From Glaciihabitans sp. dw_435 (GTDB taxonomy: Bacteria > Actinomycetota > Actinomycetes > Actinomycetales > Microbacteriaceae): a DNA stretch of 64,000 nt. The DNA lies in contig NZ_JAAVUZ010000004.1 in the NCBI RefSeq assembly GCF_018449675.1, positions 186,001 through 250,000 of the forward strand. The letters run 5' to 3'. The notes beneath the pieces are model-generated. The model did no database searches, was not told the origin of the DNA, and saw only the letters and a list, made by a program, of their open reading frames with translations. Below are positions 9,214 through 17,534 of this stretch, in pieces. Both the position numbers and the translations under genes were made by a program. The first letter of the stretch is position 1. Each line of letters opens with the position of its first letter.

Positions 9214-9368
9214 GGGGTCCCCCAGGGAATCATCGCGTCGAACCAACCGGAAGCGACTGCGGCGATGAGGCCAAGCAGCGCGGTGTAGGACACCGCCTGG
9301 AGGGCGGTGATGGGTCCGCCGACATCATCGGGCCGGGCGGACGACGGACGGATCTTGTCGTCTTTCAT
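9210..9368 (-). CDS. Small single-helix membrane protein (52 aa) between glycan synthase and acyltransferase
   Basis: A short gene of 52 codons plus stop. The ATG at 9368 overlaps the glycosyltransferase stop in an ATGA, and its own stop overlaps the acyltransferase ATG in a second ATGA, so three genes are chained by start/stop overlaps. The product has a charged N-terminus (MKDDKIRPSSARPDD), one hydrophobic helix (YTALLGLIAAVASGWF) and a short tail ending IPWGTP. I recognise no family. The position suggests an accessory subunit of the synthase or acyltransferase, like other small proteins in cellulose-synthase-type operons; that is inference. Confidence 0.72.
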   Translation of the reverse strand: MKDDKIRPSSARPDDVGGPITALQAVSYTALLGLIAAVASGWFDAMIPWGTP

Positions 9369-11053
9369 GCGCCGGATCCCCGCAGTTCGCGCTGGGGAGC
9401 CAAACCGGAGGTCTCGACCGCGCTCATGATGGCACGGGACGACAGGCGCAGGCGGGTCGACGCGAAGTACGACGGGAACATCACCTGGATGAAACCCCAG
9501 ACGAGCGGAGCGGCCAGGTAGGTGTAGCCGGCGAGGAACACGGCCATCGGCCAGAAGTTCTGCCACCCGAACTGTCGGACGTCCACAACGAAGGCCGTCC
9601 ACGAGGCTCCGATGAGCAGCGTCAGCGTGACGGATCCGACTATCGCGATGGTGCGTGCGAGGTTGTTCTTCTTGCCGACTGCGCCGGTGGGGACCCATCC
9701 CGCGGTGCGCCCGGTGAGCTTGTGGGCAAGCGCAACTGCGTGGCAGAAACTGTAGGCCATTTGCACGCGCAGCACTTCGAATCGCCAGGTCGATCTCGAT
9801 ACCACCGGCAACAGTACGAAGTACACCCAGGCGCCGGCGAGGAACGGAACATAGTGGACTGCGCGGATCTCCGAGGCGAAGAACACGGCCATGACGAGAC
9901 CGGGGATGTGCACAGCAAAAACGTTGAGGGCCGTGCTGACGTAGTACATGAACCCCGCCCAGAAGCAGATGCGCTGCCAGAGCGTGAGTGGGCGTTGCTG
10001 GGCCTCGCCGCTGCGCATGAGAGTGATGGACCCGTTGCACCAGCGGTACTGCTGGTTGAGGAACCCGCGGAGGTCCGACGGGCACAGGCCGCGCGAGACC
10101 ACCACGGGCACGTACCGGGTCACGAATCCGGCCCGGATGAGGGCGATGCCGGTGTGCACGTCTTCGCTGTGCTCGATCTGGGCGAATCCGCCGGCACGCT
10201 CGAGCGCCTTGCGGCGGTACACGGCGCAGGTGCCGACGCAGATGGGTGCACCGGCGCGGTCCCGCGACGGCTGAACCCAGCGATAGAACAGCTCCTGCGT
10301 TGCCCCGGCCGTTCGCTCCAGCCAGGACATGGCGGGCTTCGAGTCGAAGTACTGCGGGGTCTGCACGATGCCGATGCGACGATCGTCCATGTACGGCATG
10401 GAGTGCAGCAGGAAATCGTGGCGGGGACTGAAATCGGCGTCAAAGATGACGATGAACTCACCCCACGTGGTGTCATATGCGTTGCGCAGGTTGCCAGCCT
10501 TTTTGAGCACACCGCGGTTGGCCCGGACGATGTAGTGGAATCCAAACTCACGGGCGAGCTCGGCCACGGCAGGCATGTCACCGTCGTCGAGAACCCAGAC
10601 GTTCAGTTCGCCGCCCCACTCCATCTTGCTGACGTGGGTGTAGGTGTTCCTCAGGATGTCGAGGTCTTCACCGCAGCACGGCAGATAGACGTCGACGGTG
10701 GGGAATTCCTGGGGTGGATGTGTGGCCGCCCAGTGGGTGATGAGCTCCTGGTGGCTCTTCTTGGACACCCGCCGCTTGTTGAGTCCGGAGATCATCGACA
10801 GGACGGAACCGATGACGCTCACCGCCAGAATCGCGAGGAGTGGATACAGCCACGGCGACATGAGACTGAACCGCGTGAGGCTCACAGCGGCGAGGACGAA
10901 GGCCCCCGTCATCGCGAGTTGAACGAGTCGGTTCTGGGATCCGAGGTAGGTGTAGACCTCGGCGTCCGATGGGGGAGAAGGAAGATGCTTGGGTTGCTCT
11001 TCGATTGTCGCCTGGGGTTCGGCGGGTGGGCGCACAGCAGTATTTTCGATCAC
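9365..11053 (-). CDS. Processive family 2 glycosyltransferase, cellulose-synthase-like
   Basis: Membrane polysaccharide synthase of 562 aa. Two helices (about residues 45-90) precede a GT-A domain with the full processive GT2 set: VLDDGD, the metal-binding DAD in IFDADFSPRHD, the HSEDVHTG motif and QQYRW. Four to five helices follow. This layout matches BcsA-type synthases without a PilZ domain. The GTG at 11053 is chosen because gaaagg lies 6 nt upstream; another GTG at 11077 falls inside a leader hairpin. The polymer cannot be deduced. It is coupled to the 52-aa gene and acyltransferase, suggesting a surface glycan that is acylated. Confidence 0.9.
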   Translation of the reverse strand: MIENTAVRPPAEPQATIEEQPKHLPSPPSDAEVYTYLGSQNRLVQLAMTGAFVLAAVSLTRFSLMSPWLYPLLAILAVSVIGSVLSMISGLNKRRVSKKSHQELITHWAATHPPQEFPTVDVYLPCCGEDLDILRNTYTHVSKMEWGGELNVWVLDDGDMPAVAELAREFGFHYIVRANRGVLKKAGNLRNAYDTTWGEFIVIFDADFSPRHDFLLHSMPYMDDRRIGIVQTPQYFDSKPAMSWLERTAGATQELFYRWVQPSRDRAGAPICVGTCAVYRRKALERAGGFAQIEHSEDVHTGIALIRAGFVTRYVPVVVSRGLCPSDLRGFLNQQYRWCNGSITLMRSGEAQQRPLTLWQRICFWAGFMYYVSTALNVFAVHIPGLVMAVFFASEIRAVHYVPFLAGAWVYFVLLPVVSRSTWRFEVLRVQMAYSFCHAVALAHKLTGRTAGWVPTGAVGKKNNLARTIAIVGSVTLTLLIGASWTAFVVDVRQFGWQNFWPMAVFLAGYTYLAAPLVWGFIQVMFPSYFASTRLRLSSRAIMSAVETSGLAPQRELRGSGA

Positions 11054-11071
11054 GACATGCCTTTCACGGGA

Positions 11072-11200
11072 TCGCACGCGATCAGGAAAATCGCGTGCGA
11101 AAAAGGGATGTAACCGCCTACGAAAATCGGTTCGAAGGCGACGATTCGTTATCTGGTCGCGTCATCGGAACCATTTCGGGACGGCTAGGTACCGTCCCGA
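11072..11200 (-). promoter_or_regulatory. Structured 5' leader of the glycan synthase operon
   Basis: Upstream of the synthase, a -10-like element (TACGAT/GATAAT on the minus strand, 11206-11214) is followed at the expected transcript start by a 9-bp hairpin (arms 11176-11184 and 11192-11200). A second perfect 11-bp hairpin (tcgcacgcgat/atcgcgtgcga, 11072-11100) lies 18 nt before the chosen GTG. No riboswitch class is recognised. The role (attenuation, 5' protection) is inference. The rest of 11054-11299 shows nothing clear. Confidence 0.5.
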
Positions 11201-11299
11201 TGGCGATTATCGTAACTACCCCCCATTCGGGTGGGAAAGGGTCTTGTGTTTCGATTTGGTAAACAGATTGCACGAGGTGAGCAATAGTTGCCTTACGGC

Positions 11300-11746
11300 T
11301 CACACGGTAAGATCGAAGACCACAACGCCGTCCGGAGCAAGCAACGGCGCCACCCAGCGCTTGAACGCGTCGTGCTCCGCGTCGACGTGGCGGGGATCGC
11401 TCACGACGGGAGTGCCGACGTAGAAGTTGCGATCTCCCACCGATGCAAACGTGACGATGAAGCCGCGATCGAAGCCGCTCCCGGCGCCCTCGAGGCTCAT
11501 CTGCGGGCCCGCGTCGATGCTGAGGATGTACGGAAGGCCGTCGTCACGCGGAGTGTAGGCCAGCGCCCGAAAGCGTCGCTCGACGTCGTCCATCTGGGTG
11601 TCGGATGTGCCGTCCCGGAAGCGAAAGAGCACGATGTGCCGGATGGCGCCCGGCCGAAAATCACGGGCGGTGAACGCGGCGGCGTCCGCGGGAGATGCGT
11701 CGGGAGGGGTGCCTGTGCTCACGGGATGCTCGCTTCGTCGGGACAT
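11300..11746 (-). CDS. Dabb-family (stress-responsive alpha/beta barrel) domain protein
   Basis: Protein of 148 aa. After a ~30-residue disordered N-terminus, IRHIVLFRFRDGTSDTQMDDVERRFRAL is the start of a dimeric ferredoxin-like Dabb domain. The later FIVTFASVGDRNFYVGTPVV and HDAFKRWVAPLL fit the family. Members range from plant stress proteins to polyketide-cyclase-like enzymes, so no reaction can be assigned. It stands alone between the synthase operon and the phosphate transporter genes on the same strand. Confidence 0.82.
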   Translation of the reverse strand: MSRRSEHPVSTGTPPDASPADAAAFTARDFRPGAIRHIVLFRFRDGTSDTQMDDVERRFRALAYTPRDDGLPYILSIDAGPQMSLEGAGSGFDRGFIVTFASVGDRNFYVGTPVVSDPRHVDAEHDAFKRWVAPLLAPDGVVVFDLTV

Positions 11747-11809
11747 CCATTCTCCTCTCCAGCGCCGGACGATGCGAGGATCGGCGCACCATCCGGGCCG
11801 GGCAGAGAG

Positions 11810-12124
11810 TTAGTGGAACTGCGGGATAGCCAGGTACAGCCCATACAGAATGGCGGCCGCCGCGACTGCAAAGCAGGCGAATGCACCGGTCGTCACGAGC
11901 GCCGGGCGGGGTGTGCGGGGGCCCGCAGGGGGTGATCCTGCGGCGTCGGGAGAGGGCTCGAGTTCACCATGGGAGAGCAACCGCAGTCCCGCCGCGTAGA
12001 ACACCACGGCGACGACAGTCGCCAGCAGGGCGACGATGAAAACAACTACGAAGTTGCCCCAGTCAACGCCGAGGAACTGACCGCTTGCCGCCGCGGAGAC
12101 GGTCGGCGTGAGAGTGGCCATCAT
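11810..12124 (-). CDS. Small two-helix membrane protein coupled to the Pit transporter
   Basis: Hypothetical protein (104 aa) with two hydrophobic segments (NFVVVFIVALLATVVAVVF and TTGAFACFAVAAAAILYGLYL) separated by a Pro/Gly-rich linker. The start overlaps the phosphate transporter stop in an ATGA, so the two are co-translated. The family is not recognised. An accessory role in low-affinity phosphate transport is inferred from position only. Confidence 0.78.
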   Translation of the reverse strand: MMATLTPTVSAAASGQFLGVDWGNFVVVFIVALLATVVAVVFYAAGLRLLSHGELEPSPDAAGSPPAGPRTPRPALVTTGAFACFAVAAAAILYGLYLAIPQFH

Positions 12125-13278
12125 CGTGCAACGCTTCCTTCCTTGTCGGCGGACTCGCTCGCGGGAGCCTCGTCCGAGTCATTGACGTTTTCGTGGTTGA
12201 CGGGGTGGCGGCGGGCGAGGACGTAGAGCGTTCCTCCGCCAACAACCGCCAGGACGGCGACGATGATGAGGCCGATGGACCCAGAACTTGCCAGCCAGGC
12301 AGCGAGGCCGCCCACGAGCGCGGCCGCCGGCAGTGTTACGACCCAGGCGGTCGCGATCTTGCCGACGACGCCCCAGTGCACTGTCGCCAGACGCTTGCCG
12401 AGCCCGGCACCGACGATGGATCCGGAGGTCACCTGCGTGGTAGAGAGCGCGAAGCCGAGGTGGGAGGAAATGAGGATCGTTGCTGCGGAGCTTGTTTCGG
12501 CCGCAAACCCCTGGGGGGATTGCACGTCGGTGATGCGTTTGCCTACCGTGCGGATGATGCGCCAGCCGCCCACGTAGGTGCCAAGGGCGATCGCCAGCCC
12601 GCAGGCGATGGTGACCCAAATCTGTGGGGCAGTGCCCGAGTTCTGGTAACCGGCGGCGACGAGGGTGAGGGTGATGACACCCATCGTCTTTTGCGCGTCA
12701 TTGGTGCCGTGCGCGAGGGAGACGAGTGAGGCCGAGATGGTTTGCCCGTGCCGGAAGCCCGCCACCGATCCCCGGGCCGTGGCGTTCCTGGTGATGCGAT
12801 AGGCCGCGTACGTGGCGACGAGGGCCACGACGCAGGCGACGAACGGGGACACGAGTGCCGGCAGCACCACTTTAGCCAGGAGGACGGAGAAATCGACGGA
12901 GCCGAATCCGGCTCCGATGACCGCCGCGCCGATGAGCCCGCCGAACAGCGCGTGGGAGGAACTCGACGGGAGGCCGAGGTACCAGGTGGTGAGGTTCCAC
13001 AGGACCGCACCGACAAGCCCGGCGAAGATCATTACGGGGGTGACGGAAACCCCGTCGCCCTCCCGGATGATTCCGTTGGAGATCGTGCTGGCAACCTCGG
13101 TGGACAGGAACGCCCCGGCGAGATTGAGCACGGCCGAGATGGTGACGGCGACCCGGGGTTTCAGAGCCCCAGTGACCACGGAGGTGGCCATTGCGTTGGC
13201 GGTGTCGTGGAAACCGTTCGTGAAATCGAACACGAGGGCTATCCCGATGACCAGAACAACGGTGGCAAAGACGTCCAT
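12121..13278 (-). CDS. pit: Inorganic phosphate transporter, PiT family
   Basis: Low-affinity phosphate permease (385 aa) driven by proton or cation gradients. Both duplicated PHO4 signatures are visible: GFHDTANAMATSV near the N-terminus and GTNDAQKTMGVITL in the second half, with about ten helices. The ATG at 13278 is chosen because agggacg lies upstream and the first helix (FATVVLVIGIALVFDF) follows at once. A longer reading from 13329 would add a hydrophilic stretch. It complements the Pst system at 36-47 kb. I see no convincing 11-bp PHO repeats in front of it. Confidence 0.92.
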   Translation of the reverse strand: MDVFATVVLVIGIALVFDFTNGFHDTANAMATSVVTGALKPRVAVTISAVLNLAGAFLSTEVASTISNGIIREGDGVSVTPVMIFAGLVGAVLWNLTTWYLGLPSSSSHALFGGLIGAAVIGAGFGSVDFSVLLAKVVLPALVSPFVACVVALVATYAAYRITRNATARGSVAGFRHGQTISASLVSLAHGTNDAQKTMGVITLTLVAAGYQNSGTAPQIWVTIACGLAIALGTYVGGWRIIRTVGKRITDVQSPQGFAAETSSAATILISSHLGFALSTTQVTSGSIVGAGLGKRLATVHWGVVGKIATAWVVTLPAAALVGGLAAWLASSGSIGLIIVAVLAVVGGGTLYVLARRHPVNHENVNDSDEAPASESADKEGSVAR

Positions 13279-13468
13279 ATTCGCTCGTCCCTTCGCCAAG
13301 GGGTTTTCGACGTGCCGCGGATGCGACACAGCGCCCTGACCGACACGACGTTAGGAGTGTGACGTTAACGGGGGGTGAAATTTGGCTCAGGATTGCCGGT
13401 CTCGCCCGTGACGCCGGGGTTTTACATGCCCGAAACACTTAACGGGACATTTGTGCAATTACGAAGGC

Positions 13469-13474
13469 TAGCGT
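13469..13474 (+). promoter_or_regulatory. Leaderless-type -10 box (TAGCGT) for the 13481 MFS gene
   Basis: TAGCGT ends exactly 6 nt before the ATG at 13481, leaving no room for a Shine-Dalgarno. Transcription is expected to begin at the start codon. Confidence 0.65.
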
Positions 13475-13480
13475 CGAGAC

Positions 13481-14770
13481 ATGACGACACCTCATCCCGC
13501 CATCACAGTCCCGCCATCGCCCACGGGCGCCTTCGCCGAACCCGTCGTGCGGGTGCGAGGACGGTGGATGACCGGGTTCTCGGTGGTCTGGCTCGGCCTG
13601 TGGATGGCGCAAATCGCACCGCTGCAGATTTTGCTTCCCAACCAGGTAGGAATCATTGCCGCCGACAGCGAGTGGATCCGCACGGTTATGGCGTTCGGCA
13701 TCGTCGCCGGCGTCGGTGGCGTGCTCGCGATAGTGGTGTACCCGGTCGCGGGTGCGCTGTCGGATCGTACGGTGTCCCGCTTTGGGCGCCGACGCCCCTG
13801 GATCGCCGGCGGCGTGCTGCTGTTTGCCGTGGGGCTCGCGCTGACCGGCATCCAGACGACACTCGTGGGGATGGCCATCACCTGGGCATTGGCTGTCGTC
13901 GGGTTCTGTGTCGCATCCGCCGCCCTCACCGCGGTGGTCAGCGATCAGGTGCCGGTATCGCAGCGGGGAGTCATCTCGTCCGGTGTCGCCGGCGCCAACG
14001 CCATCGGCACGGTGCTGGGGGTCGCGCTCGTCGGTCTGATCATCACGCAGCAGGAACTGGGCTATCTCGTCATCGCCGTGCTGCTCGTCGTCTGTACGAC
14101 GCCGTTCCTGGTGCGGATGAGGGATGAGCCGCTCACTGCGGGTCAGGCGCGGCTCGTGGCATCCGAATCCGTCACCGACGGCGCGCGCATCGGTGTCAAC
14201 CTGCGGGCCCACCCGGACTACACCTGGGCACTCGCGTCGCGGATTCTCGTGTACCTCGGCAATGCCCTCGGGACCGCACTGCTGCTCTACTACTTCGGGT
14301 TCGCGCTGAAGATCGCCGATGCCGAGGACTTCCTCGTGAACACGATCCTGATCTATGTCGCGGTGACGCTGCTCGTCGCCGTCTTCGGGGGCAACCTCTC
14401 GGACCGCCTGGGCAAGCGCAAGGCGTTCGTTCTGGTCGGTGGAGTTGCCCAGGGTCTTGCGGCGGCGTTGCTCGCGTTCGTGCCGTCGCCGCCGATGGCG
14501 CTCGTCGCCGCGGCGCTGCTGGGGTTCGGGTGGGGCGCGTTCCTGTCCGTGGACCAGGCCGTGTCCACCCAGGTGCTCCCCGACGCCGAATCGCGCGGCA
14601 AGTACCTGGGCGTGATGAACATCGCCGTCGCGGTGCCGCAGAACGTCGGACCACTGCTCGGGGCCATCATCGTGGCGCTGACGGGTGGATTCGTCTGGCT
14701 GTTCGTGTTGAGCGCCCTTGCGCTTGTCGCTGGTGGCCTGGCCATCCTGCGGGTGCGCTCGCTCGACTGA
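13481..14770 (+). CDS. MFS transporter, sugar-transporter-like
   Basis: Major facilitator permease of 429 aa with about twelve helices. The loop 2-3 signature is GALSDRTVSRFGRRRPWIAGG and loop 8-9 carries GGNLSDRLGKRKAF. The GRRRP form and overall look resemble the SLC45/GPH-like sugar carriers in actinobacteria, but no substrate can be assigned. The ATG at 13481 follows a leaderless promoter. It is a single-gene unit ending at a very strong bidirectional hairpin. Confidence 0.88.
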   Translation: MTTPHPAITVPPSPTGAFAEPVVRVRGRWMTGFSVVWLGLWMAQIAPLQILLPNQVGIIAADSEWIRTVMAFGIVAGVGGVLAIVVYPVAGALSDRTVSRFGRRRPWIAGGVLLFAVGLALTGIQTTLVGMAITWALAVVGFCVASAALTAVVSDQVPVSQRGVISSGVAGANAIGTVLGVALVGLIITQQELGYLVIAVLLVVCTTPFLVRMRDEPLTAGQARLVASESVTDGARIGVNLRAHPDYTWALASRILVYLGNALGTALLLYYFGFALKIADAEDFLVNTILIYVAVTLLVAVFGGNLSDRLGKRKAFVLVGGVAQGLAAALLAFVPSPPMALVAAALLGFGWGAFLSVDQAVSTQVLPDAESRGKYLGVMNIAVAVPQNVGPLLGAIIVALTGGFVWLFVLSALALVAGGLAILRVRSLD

Positions 14771-14824
14771 CCCGGGCCGCCCTCCCGCCGTTGGCGGGGG
14801 ATAACGCAGGCGGCGGACGGAGAA

Positions 14825-14866
14825 AAAAGCGGATGGCGGGAGTTATAACTCCCGCCATCCGCTTTT
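14825..14866. terminator. 42-nt perfect palindrome acting as bidirectional terminator
   Basis: The stretch is its own exact reverse complement, starting aaaagcggatggcgggag and ending with its mirror and tttt. It lies between the MFS stop (14770) and the SRPBCC stop (14905). Two smaller hairpins flank it (14781-14799 ctcccgcc/ggcggggg; 14869-14890 ctcccgcc/gggcgggag). Confidence 0.88.
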
Positions 14867-14904
14867 ATCTCCCGCCACGTCGGGCGGGAGCACAGTGCCG
14901 TCGA

Positions 14905-15318
14905 CTACAGCGCGGCCGCCGTCACGAGTCGGACGACCTCGGGCAGTCCCCGGGCGAGTGAACGCCCGATGATGATCGCGTAGAGACCCGCGAGCGGCCC
15001 ATCGAGGCGCACGCCGTGCGTGACCTCCAGTCCGGCCGGCGTCTCCCGCATGCTGTGGGGAAATGACAGCTTCGCCAGCGGCAGCGAAATCACGAAGTTC
15101 ATGCCGTGGCCCGGCTCCACACTGGTGAACGTGAAGCGCTGCACCGGGGAACCGAGAGCCTTCACGCGTCCGCGAACGCCGGGCGCTGCGGGCGCGTCGA
15201 AGGTAGCCCACGCGGTGTCCGGGTCATCCGGTCCCCAGAATTCGGGCGTGATCCAGCGGCGCCAGACGCCGTCTGCGGTTGCCGTGGTCAGTTGGGTGTG
15301 CTGGGCGGTCCAGGTCAT
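14905..15318 (-). CDS. SRPBCC (polyketide cyclase/START-like) family protein
   Basis: Protein of 137 aa with an SRPBCC-type N-terminus (VWRRWITPEFWGPDDPDTAW) and strands such as GVRGRVKALGSPVQRFTFTSVEPGHGMNF. The fold binds hydrophobic ligands, and the exact role is unknown. Its ATG overlaps the amine oxidase stop by one base (TAATG), so it is co-translated with that enzyme and may act on the same substrate or product. Confidence 0.8.
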   Translation of the reverse strand: MTWTAQHTQLTTATADGVWRRWITPEFWGPDDPDTAWATFDAPAAPGVRGRVKALGSPVQRFTFTSVEPGHGMNFVISLPLAKLSFPHSMRETPAGLEVTHGVRLDGPLAGLYAIIIGRSLARGLPEVVRLVTAAAL

Positions 15319-16739
15319 TACAGTGCCTTTGCTGTTGTGGAAACGGATGCTGCAGAGAGCGCGGCCGAGGCGTCACGGGCCGCGCGTTCGCCCGAGCGGA
15401 CGGCGCCATCCATGAAGCCGGACCAGCGTTCGGCGGTCTCGGTGCCTGCCCAGTTGATCGGGCCGACAGGGGCGGTCAGATAGGGGGCGGATGCCGCGAC
15501 AGTCCCCACCCCGGGAGCGGCGGTGGGTCCTCCGCCCGTCCACTGCTCGGTCGCCCACCGCTGGTCGACGAATCCGGTGGGTTCGAGCGCCCGCGGTCCG
15601 AACATCTCGGCGAACGAGGACAGCGCGCGAACACGGCGCTCCTCCTCGGGCAGGTTGTCCCAGCCGCGCGCCATGTCGCCTCCGATGAAACCGAGCAGCA
15701 CGCCGGCGCTGGCGTCCTGCGGGCTCGCGTCAAACGTGATGAAGACTGGCCCGCGGTCGGACAACGCCTGGCCGCTCAGCCCGGCCTCCCGCCAGAACGG
15801 AGTTTCGTAGACGGCGTACGCCTTGGAAAGCACCCCCTGCGGCCATCGCTGGGAGAGCGCGGCGTAGTTGTAGGGGAGGGCCGGAGAGAACGTGATGCGC
15901 GTGCGCAGCGCCGGGGGGACGGCGACGATGACGCGGCGCGCGCGAACAGTGTGTTCTCCCGCGGTAACGGTGGCGCCCGTGTCATCCCATTCGATGCTGG
16001 TCACGGGGGAGTCGAGGTGCACGCGGTCTCCGAGCGCCTCCGCGACCCGGGCGGAGATCTGCCACGAGCCCTCGGTGAAGTGCTCCTCCTGGGCGCCTCC
16101 GCGGGTGTCGAGCATCATCGAGATGCCGCCGGCCATCTTGATGTAGCGAAGTACCTGCAGGAACGAGATTTCGCTGGGTTCGCAGCCCCAGGTCGTGCCC
16201 GTCACGATGCTCATCAGGTCGTGCGAGCTCTGCAGGGCGTGGATCGACTGCAGCCACGTCTTCAGGGAGTGGGAGTCCCACTTGGCGGCGTTGGGCGAGA
16301 GCCACGGGCGCGCGGTGTCGATGCTCTTGCCGATGCGGTCGATGCTCGCCTGAACCCGGGCGATGTCGAGGAGCCCGATCGCGCCGATCGGGGGAATGGT
16401 TCCGCGGTAGTGCTTGACCGCGCCACGCCAGCTGACAACGTTCGACCCGTGCTCCCAGGTGTCGAACCTGCCGACGCCGACCTCCTCGGCCAGCGCGATG
16501 ATGCGGTCCTGGGTCGGACCGACGAAGGTGCCGCCGAGATCGACGTGCACGCCGGCGACGGATGCGGCCTTGGTGCGACCGCCCACGCGATCTGCCGCCT
16601 CGAACACGACGACGGAGCGTCCGAGGGCAACCAGATTGCGGGCGGCAGACAGCCCCGCGAGTCCCGCTCCGACGACGACGACGTCGATGATGTCGCCATC
16701 GCCGCGGATCTCGGGGGTGTCCAGGCTCAAAAGGGTCAT
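15318..16739 (-). CDS. Flavin monoamine oxidase (putrescine oxidase/MAO family)
   Basis: FAD-dependent amine oxidase of 473 aa that oxidises amines to aldehydes with release of ammonia and H2O2. The N-terminal dinucleotide-binding motif is VVVVGAGLAGLSAARNL, followed by FEAADRVGGRTKA and DLGGTFVGPTQDRI, as in bacterial putrescine oxidase. The C-terminal FAD-contact region is INWAGTETAERWSGFMDGAV. No Cys stands where mammalian MAO binds FAD covalently (TGGGPT), so FAD is probably non-covalent. An aggag ribosome site precedes the ATG. It is divergent from a TetR gene, the likely regulator. The precise amine is uncertain. Confidence 0.88.
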   Translation of the reverse strand: MTLLSLDTPEIRGDGDIIDVVVVGAGLAGLSAARNLVALGRSVVVFEAADRVGGRTKAASVAGVHVDLGGTFVGPTQDRIIALAEEVGVGRFDTWEHGSNVVSWRGAVKHYRGTIPPIGAIGLLDIARVQASIDRIGKSIDTARPWLSPNAAKWDSHSLKTWLQSIHALQSSHDLMSIVTGTTWGCEPSEISFLQVLRYIKMAGGISMMLDTRGGAQEEHFTEGSWQISARVAEALGDRVHLDSPVTSIEWDDTGATVTAGEHTVRARRVIVAVPPALRTRITFSPALPYNYAALSQRWPQGVLSKAYAVYETPFWREAGLSGQALSDRGPVFITFDASPQDASAGVLLGFIGGDMARGWDNLPEEERRVRALSSFAEMFGPRALEPTGFVDQRWATEQWTGGGPTAAPGVGTVAASAPYLTAPVGPINWAGTETAERWSGFMDGAVRSGERAARDASAALSAASVSTTAKAL

Positions 16740-16843
16740 GAAGCTCTCCTGCTCGGGGTAGGTAGTACGCGTTTAGATGCCAAGATGGAAGCGGCTGCCC
16801 GTAATGGCGCGGGTAACCACACAAGTGAATGAGGTGGCGTTGC

Positions 16844-17464
16844 ATGGTGATCAGCGAACGTCCCCGGCGCGCGCGCGGGGAGTTGCGTCGCCAACAGTTG
16901 CTGGATGCCGCGATCCAGGTCATTTATGAGCGCGGGGTGTCCGGGGCAACGCACCGCGCGATTGCCGCGCACGCGGGAGTTCCGGCGTCGTCGACGACCT
17001 ACTTCTTCGACACGATCGACGACCTGATCGGTGAGGCGCTCTCCGGAGTGATGCTCCGGGAGATTCAGCGCCTGGACGAGCTGCAACAGCAGGTGGAAGC
17101 GGATGACCTCACGCCCGAGCAAACCATCGACGCGTTCGTTGATCTCGTGGCCGGGGCATCCGACGCCGACTACACGGCTCAGTTCGAGGTGTACCTGTTC
17201 GCGTCCCGCAAGCCCGCCCTGCAGGCCCGCACCGTGGAGATCATTGCCGCGACCAGGCGCACGGCGGAGGCGGCACTGCGACGGTACGGAGTGCGCGACG
17301 CGGTGGGCGCGAGCGCAGCAGTCATCGCCATGATCGACGGCTTTGCCCTGCATCGTCTCGCTCACCCGGACCCCGAGGACTACTCGGCGCTGCGGCGCGG
17401 GCTTCGCGCGGCACTGGCCGGGTTCCTGGTGATGCAGGCGTCGGGGGACATTCCCCCAGACTAG
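16844..17464 (+). CDS. TetR-family transcriptional regulator next to the amine oxidase
   Basis: Repressor of 206 aa. The helix-turn-helix (residues ~15-60) includes RRQQLLDAAIQVIYERGVSGATHRAIAAHAGVPASSTTYFF (shown only as family pattern: ATHRAIAAHAGV, then TTYFFDTIDDL). The start at 16844 (MVISERP) is preferred because gagg lies about 9 nt upstream; an ATG at 16829 would add five residues. It is divergent from the amine oxidase by about 100 bp and probably controls it in response to an amine. I found no convincing operator palindrome in the gap. Confidence 0.87.
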   Translation: MVISERPRRARGELRRQQLLDAAIQVIYERGVSGATHRAIAAHAGVPASSTTYFFDTIDDLIGEALSGVMLREIQRLDELQQQVEADDLTPEQTIDAFVDLVAGASDADYTAQFEVYLFASRKPALQARTVEIIAATRRTAEAALRRYGVRDAVGASAAVIAMIDGFALHRLAHPDPEDYSALRRGLRAALAGFLVMQASGDIPPD

Positions 17465-17468
17465 GTGC

Positions 17469-17494
17469 GATAACTGGGCATTTGTCCAGTTATC
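17469..17494. terminator. Hairpin after the TetR gene
   Basis: A 9-bp perfect stem (gataactgg/ccagttatc) with an 8-nt loop sits 5 bp after the TetR stop and before the convergent ctaF-like gene. Confidence 0.6.
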
Positions 17495-17534
17495 TGTTAC
17501 GAGCGCGTTAAATCACGGTGACGACGTGGGTGGT

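Noticed and set aside
7711-9288. Long open frame of 525 codons on the plus strand
   Set aside because: It is antisense to the acyltransferase, has an Arg/Glu/Gly-rich composition typical of GC-rich shadow frames, and no domain.
9369-10085. Upstream extension of the 52-aa gene frame (up to 291 codons)
   Set aside because: It is an alternate frame inside the synthase; only the part from the ATG at 9368 is bounded by gene-like overlaps.
9722-11113. Long plus-strand frame of 463 codons
   Set aside because: Shadow of the GT2 synthase, whose catalytic motifs are unambiguous.
13279-13480. PHO box before the Pit transporter
   Set aside because: Repeated TAACGTC units are 14 bp apart, not 11, and overlap likely promoter elements; no convincing match.
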